Assembly (NCBI GenBank): GCA_963739135.1 | Contig: CAVTZG010000017.1 | Coordinates: 1,069,354-1,133,353 of the forward strand | Reading direction: 5' to 3' | Source: Palsa-504 sp963739135 | GTDB taxonomy: Bacteria > Actinomycetota > Actinomycetes > Streptosporangiales > Streptosporangiaceae | Length of the DNA: 64,000 bases | The notes under the pieces: model-generated | Told to the model about the DNA's origin: nothing | Database searches by the model: none | Seen by the model: only the letters and a program-made list of their open reading frames with translations | Made by a program: the position numbers and the translations under genes | Shown here: positions 60,054-64,000 of the stretch, in pieces | How the letters are laid out: every line of letters starts with the position of its first letter | Position numbering within the stretch: position 1 is the stretch's first letter

Positions 60054-60467
60054 CGGGACCTCCTCAAGCTCCGGAGGGGCGCACACCCCTCCATGCGAAT
60101 TGCCTACGCAATCAATCGTGACGCGTCTGAGCTGGGGAGGTCTCACAGCACCGGCCGCAACCTCAGCTCAGTCCGGCCCGATGCATGTCATCTAATTGGT
60201 ATGTTGTGTCGGCCGGTCCCATGATTATCGATGCCGTGCCGGATGGGGCGTTCTGGGCGTCCACTGGCCGATGGCGTGCACGGCGACCGGCGCGCTGCTC
60301 ACACTCAACGTCGGCTGCCGCGCGAGGTAATCCAGACGGGACGCGACGAGAGGACCCCTCCGCTTCTCGCGGATCGATTGCGCGGTGCGCGGATCTGGTC
60401 CGTTCCCCCGCGTCTGCCTGGGGTCCTCTGTCACGGTCAGTCCACCCCGTCACGGGAGCGGGTGCCA

Positions 60468-60502
60468 GGGACCAACGTCCCTGTGCACGGGACCTTCGGC
60501 CG
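60468..60502. promoter_or_regulatory. Paired DosR/DevR-type boxes upstream of the patatin-like gene
   Basis: GGGACCAACGTCCC (60468-60481) is a perfect GGGAC-N4-GTCCC palindrome. GGGACCTTCGGCCG starts 21 bp later at 60489. The spacing and the spacer GTGC match the 27917 locus. The pair ends 150 bp before the ATG at 60652. Confidence 0.6.
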
Positions 60503-60651
60503 GGCGGCGCAGGCCGTACGGCCGGACTGCGGCGGCCGGGGGATGGCGGACGCGAAGTGCCATCATGGTGGTCCCGGCTGCTGATGCCCGTGACGTGCCG
60601 GTGCCGCGGCACCTGGAGTCAGATCCGCCGAATGGGTGTACAAGGGAAGTC

Positions 60652-61515
60652 ATGGACAGACGTGCGCTTGTGCTGGGCGGCGGTGGTGTCACCGGCATTG
60701 CCTGGGAGATCGGCGTGATCGCGGGACTAGCCGACAAGGGTATCGACCTGGCCGCAGCTGACGTGATCATCGGGACATCGGCCGGGTCAGTTGTCGGTGT
60801 CGACATCACCTCCGGGCAGGAGCCTGAGGCGCTGTACCAGGCTCAGCTCGCGCCGCCTGATCCGGAGCCCGCCGCCCGGATCGGCTGGGGTCTTATCGGC
60901 AGGCTGGCGTGGATCGTGAACACCAGCCGGGACCCGGTGCGGGCGCGGGCGCGGATCGGCCACTGGGCGCTGGCCGCGCGTGTCATGCCGGAGGCCGACC
61001 GGCGCAAGGTGTTCGAGGCCCGGCTTCCAGCCAGCAGCTGGCCCGCCAAGATGCTCAAGGTGACTGCCGTGGACGCGCGGACCGGCGAGTTCGTTGTGTT
61101 TGATTCTTCTGGTGAGGCCGGCCTGGTGGATGCGGTTGGCGCAAGTTGCGCGGTGCCTGGAGTCTGGCCGCCGGTCACCATCGGGAATCGTCGTTTCATG
61201 GACGGCGGCGTGCGCTCAGTAGCCAACGCCGACTTGGCGGCCAGGTACCAGCGCGTGGTTATCGTGGCGCCCGTAGCCCAGGGCATCGGTTCCATCATGC
61301 CTGGCGCCGGCCGGCAGGCTGCCGCGCTGGCCGCGGCCGGAGCCCGTGTCGCGCTCGTGCGGCCGGACCGCGCGGCTATGCGGGCCATCGGGCGCAACGT
61401 GCTTGACGTGTCGCGCCGGGCAGCAGCGGCGACGGCCGGACGGGCCCAGGCAACGGCCGAAGCGGCCGCGGTCCGGGCAGTCTGGCAAGCCGATGGCGGG
61501 CCGGCCGCCTCCTAG
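60652..61515 (+). CDS. Patatin-like phospholipase
   Basis: A 287-aa acyl hydrolase. The oxyanion loop is GGGGVTG near residue 10, the nucleophile is Ser43 in GTSAGS, and the catalytic aspartate is Asp184 in MDGG. The start at 60652 is preceded by AAGGGAAG. There is no signal peptide, so it acts inside the cell or on the inner membrane face. Bacterial members release fatty acids from phospholipid or storage lipid. Some bind PHA granules. Two dormancy-type boxes upstream suggest induction together with the PHA synthase and the acyl-CoA dehydrogenase genes. Confidence 0.92.
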   Translation: MDRRALVLGGGGVTGIAWEIGVIAGLADKGIDLAAADVIIGTSAGSVVGVDITSGQEPEALYQAQLAPPDPEPAARIGWGLIGRLAWIVNTSRDPVRARARIGHWALAARVMPEADRRKVFEARLPASSWPAKMLKVTAVDARTGEFVVFDSSGEAGLVDAVGASCAVPGVWPPVTIGNRRFMDGGVRSVANADLAARYQRVVIVAPVAQGIGSIMPGAGRQAAALAAAGARVALVRPDRAAMRAIGRNVLDVSRRAAAATAGRAQATAEAAAVRAVWQADGGPAAS

Positions 61516-61896
61516 CCGTCAGGCCACGCGCAGGCAGCGCCCGGTCGCGGGACCGCTACGACGTGATCTGGACGTTCACGCTAACCGCCGATGCCACGTA
61601 CGCCCTCGGCCAGGTTCCGCAACTCCCCATCTGTGCGGTCTAAGCAGCTTTTCTGAATCGTAACTTTGGTGGGTGCAATCCCGAAGCAGCTCGGACGGGC
61701 CGGTCTGCAGGCTTGTGGCGAGCTTGGCATGTTGTGGCGCGAGACTTCGGGTCTCCGTACTTAACCGGGGTGCCGCCGATCCGGCCCCTGCGCCCGGCCT
61801 ATCCTGATCCCGTCGGCCGCGCCTACGGCGCCCTGGCCGCCGCCCCGCTCCTGGCTACCGTCCGTGACCCGCTGCGGCGCGGGTCCCTCCGAATGA
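61516..61896. other. Short fragments left of the IS4-family element, no intact gene
   Basis: A plus-strand frame reading AYGALAAAPLLATVRDP runs into the left inverted repeat at 61897 and stops just inside it. It may be a gene interrupted by the insertion, but no matching piece is seen on the right side. Confidence 0.35.
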
Positions 61897-63359
61897 CCTC
61901 AACTTAAGTGTCACCTCGTACGGGCATCGGCAGCATGACCAGGGTGAGCGGTCCTCGCGGTTTAGGCCGCTTCCCGGGGTCGGAGGGCTTGGCGGGATAG
62001 CTGGTGCTGCGCTTGGCCTGGCGCGGGTTCGACCGGCCGGGGCGTTCGCGTCCGGTGACCGCGGCGATGACGGTGAGGGATGCGGTGACCAGCCTGGCCA
62101 GCCGGTCAGGGGGAAAAAGGACCCGGCTGTCCGACCGGGCCGCGCACGACGTCGAGGGCGTTGACGAAGCAGATGCGCAGCGGGTCCTGGCGGGCCAGGG
62201 CCGCCGCGGCGGCGGTCAGGTCCCGGACGGCGTGGTAGGCGCACAGCAGCGCCCAGATCTCCTGGATGACCCCGTCGGGGGTCTTGGACCGCAGCACCAC
62301 CCCGGCGCCTTTCACCTGGGTCTTCAGCGAGCCCAGCGCGGTCTCGATCTCCCACCTGGCCTTGTACAGCTCCGCCAGCTCGCGGGCCGGCGCCGATGCC
62401 GGGTCCAGCAGCGTGGTGATCAGGGTGAACGTCTCGGTCACCTCGCCGTGCTCGTCCTCGAGCCGGTACTCGATGACCCGCACGGTGATGTCGGCCGCCC
62501 CGTCCTTGCGCAGCTTGCGGGGTGCCTTCAGCCGCGACAGGTACGTCCCGTCGGGCAGGATCTCATCGACCGGGAGCGTGAACGACGCGCCGATCCGCCA
62601 CAGCAGCTGCGTCCCGGTCGCCACCGCATCGCGCCACAGCTCCCAGCAGGCGAAGTTCCGGTCCGCCAGGCACAGCATCCCCTCGCCGAGCCGGCCGATC
62701 AGCTCCCTGGCCAGGGTCTTCTCGCCGGTCCCGAACGCGCCGTGCACCGCGGCGACCAGCGCGCGGGTCCCGCACTCGGCCAACGCCAGCAGCCGCACCT
62801 GCGGGAACGCGCCCCGCAGCCGCCTGCCGTCCGCGGTCTTGGTGGACGGCCCGCCGAACCGCTCCCAGTTCGCCTGCTCATCCTGGGCGTCCAGCGTCGT
62901 GCCGTCCAGCGACACCAGCCGCAGCCCCCGCCACCACGCCCCCTCCGCGCCCGGCGGCGCGACGAACCCGGCCACCTTCTCAAACAGCAGCCGCAGCGGC
63001 CCGGGCCCCAGCCGCGCCCGGGCGTTGGACAGCGCCTCCTCCGACGGCACCCCGACCGCCACCCCGCGCTCGGCCCAGGCCAGCACCCCGGCCAGCTTCC
63101 GCATCACCCGCGCCGCGCCCCGGTCCATGAACAGCGCCAGCCCGAGCACGAAATACAACGTCAGCCACGCCGGCAGCATCCTCTTGCGCTGCTCCCGGGC
63201 CCCGGCCGCGTCGATCACCTCCTCGACCAGCTCACGGGGGAACGCCTTCGCCAGCACCCCGACCGAGATCCGGTCCTCCAGCCCGCCGTCACCGTCGCGG
63301 GCCTGCTGCCCTGCTCTCGCCACGCGGGTATCTTACACCGATGTGACTCTAAGTTGAGG
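61897..63359. mobile_element. IS4-family insertion sequence with terminal inverted repeats
   Basis: The left end CCTCAACTTAAGTGTCAC (61897-61914) and the right end (63343-63359, complement CCTCAACTTAGAGTCAC) share the first 10 bases and most of the rest. They bound a 1.46-kb element with one transposase gene. No clear target-site duplication is visible. A broken relative lies at 57065. Confidence 0.85.
62106..63323 (-). CDS. IS4-family transposase, C-terminus continued in another frame
   Basis: A 405-aa frame from a GTG at 63323. It has the N-terminal IS4 domain (ISVGVLAKAFPRELVEEVID) and the DDE catalytic domain, with LDGTTLDAQD for the first Asp, LADRNFACWELW for the second, and YKARWEIETALGSLK (Y-R-E-K signature) for the Glu. 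It stops at GPFSP. The frame one base further on continues without a break as PPDRLARLVTASLTVIAAV to MPVRGDT, ending exactly in the left inverted repeat. The shift falls at TTTTTCCCCCTGA, so either one extra base was gained or a +1 frameshift at CCC-TGA is used. Confidence 0.88.
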   Translation of the reverse strand: MARAGQQARDGDGGLEDRISVGVLAKAFPRELVEEVIDAAGAREQRKRMLPAWLTLYFVLGLALFMDRGAARVMRKLAGVLAWAERGVAVGVPSEEALSNARARLGPGPLRLLFEKVAGFVAPPGAEGAWWRGLRLVSLDGTTLDAQDEQANWERFGGPSTKTADGRRLRGAFPQVRLLALAECGTRALVAAVHGAFGTGEKTLARELIGRLGEGMLCLADRNFACWELWRDAVATGTQLLWRIGASFTLPVDEILPDGTYLSRLKAPRKLRKDGAADITVRVIEYRLEDEHGEVTETFTLITTLLDPASAPARELAELYKARWEIETALGSLKTQVKGAGVVLRSKTPDGVIQEIWALLCAYHAVRDLTAAAAALARQDPLRICFVNALDVVRGPVGQPGPFSP

Positions 63360-63395
63360 GTATTGGGCCCAGCGGCTGAGCGCGCCGGCAAAATA

Positions 63396-63454
<59 letters not shown>

Positions 63455-63583
63455 TCTCCTGGCGCGCTGCCGGCGCAGCCAGAGAATCGCGGGCCAGTTA
63501 GTGCCGCTCTGCTTCGCCTAATTCCCGCGTCCGATTTCCCTATGCGCGCCGCCGGCGCCGCGAGGCAGGCGCGTTAATTATCC

Positions 63584-63603
63584 GCCGGTTTTCAACCGGC
63601 TTT
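63584..63603 (+). terminator. Small hairpin followed by T residues
   Basis: GCCGGTT (63584-63590) and AACCGGC (63594-63600) pair around a TTC loop and are followed by TTT. The surrounding 63453-63768 is less GC-rich than the rest and shows no intact gene. Confidence 0.5.
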
Positions 63604-63768
63604 CCTGTTCCCGCGCGCTCCGGGCCGGGAAATTACGCGCGCCCTGTCCACATATCCACGAATTCGCCTGTGAATTACTGCGGATGGCAGACAGGAAGCG
63701 GTTCCCCAAGGGATTTTCGTTTCGGCCAAGAAACGCAAATCCGCAAAAGGAACCGCCACCGGTGGACG

Positions 63769-64000
63769 GTACCGGCTCGGCCGGGCCCGCGCAACCCGCG
63801 CCGGCCGCGCCGGCCTGCGCCGCGGCGACGGTCCTGCCGGGCATCCCCGGGCTGCTGGTCACCGCGGTGACCCGAGACGCCGGGACGGGCAGACCCTGGT
63901 GGAGGTGATCACCGACCTCGCCTTCGAGGCCGCGCGCTGCTGCCCGCGGTGCGGCAAGGCGCACCCGGGTCAAGGAGCGTCCCCGGACCGCGCCCCGTGA
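63769..64000 (+). pseudogene. ISL3-family transposase N-terminus, frame-broken and cut by window edge
   Basis: Three successive frames give the pieces of an ISL3 transposase start. These are LPGIPGLLVTAVTRDAG, then TLVEVITDLAFEAARCCPRCG with the zinc-ribbon Cys pairs, then RVKERPRTAPR. They would form one protein if two single-base changes were undone. The remainder lies outside the window. Confidence 0.55.

Overview
This 64 kb window is high-GC DNA (roughly 70%) with dense, often overlapping operons, frequent GTG starts and many actinobacterial protein families (BkdABC, acyl-CoA carboxylase, FixABCX, PRC-barrel and UGPase/TreT proteins). It most likely comes from a filamentous or soil actinomycete. 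The order cannot be resolved from the sequence alone.

Layout. (1) 1-13.8 kb holds branched-chain amino acid catabolism. A divergent Lrp-type regulator is cut by the window edge, followed by bkdABC-type E1a/E1b/E2 genes, alanine dehydrogenase with its own divergent Lrp regulator, and a TetR-controlled leucine/isovalerate cluster (acyl-CoA synthetase, HMG-CoA lyase, methylcrotonyl-type carboxylase beta and alpha, acyl-CoA dehydrogenase). (2) 13.8-16.4 kb is one large protein that fuses a P-loop ATPase to a Ser/Thr kinase. (3) 17-22.3 kb holds a second acyl-CoA synthetase, a thiolase and a PHA synthase. (4) 22.4-39.4 kb is a long minus-strand run: adenylate kinase, FixX/FixC/EtfA/EtfB, acyl-CoA dehydrogenase, a DHODH-like protein, pyruvate:ferredoxin oxidoreductase, a GltD-like Fe-S flavoprotein, glycogen phosphorylase (frameshifted), hydroxyacyl-CoA dehydrogenase and a FabG/PhaB-type reductase. 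Together these look like a low-oxygen carbon and electron-storage module joining glycogen, pyruvate, acyl-CoA, ferredoxin and PHA. (5) 39.8-54.4 kb is mixed: enoyl reductase, quinone oxidoreductase, a repeat protein with a STAS protein, a chimeric ABC relic with a micro-protein, a truncated bacteriophytochrome kinase, small stress-type proteins, FtsH, and a UDP-glucose/trehalose pair. (6) 54.4-64 kb is decayed accessory DNA: fragments of a LuxR-type regulator, MFS transporter, DUF5999 protein and insertion sequences, an IS110-family and an IS4-family transposase, and, as better-preserved islands, a cyclic-nucleotide-binding-domain protein and a patatin-like lipase.

The most interesting signal is not a gene. 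Palindromes of the form GGGAC-N4-GTCCC, like the DosR/DevR dormancy box, lie upstream of several of these genes. Three loci carry two boxes whose starts are 21-22 bp apart (upstream of the acyl-CoA dehydrogenase/Fix genes, the PHA synthase and the patatin lipase). A single good box precedes the second acyl-CoA synthetase and a weaker one the cyclic-nucleotide-binding protein. This suggests a hypoxia/dormancy regulon that ties PHA synthesis, lipid turnover and Fix-type electron transfer together.

Several genes show single-base frame problems in or beside short G/C runs (carboxylase alpha stop, glycogen phosphorylase, IS4 transposase), and there is a 13-T/44-A homopolymer near the right end. 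Sequencing or assembly error therefore has to be weighed against real decay.
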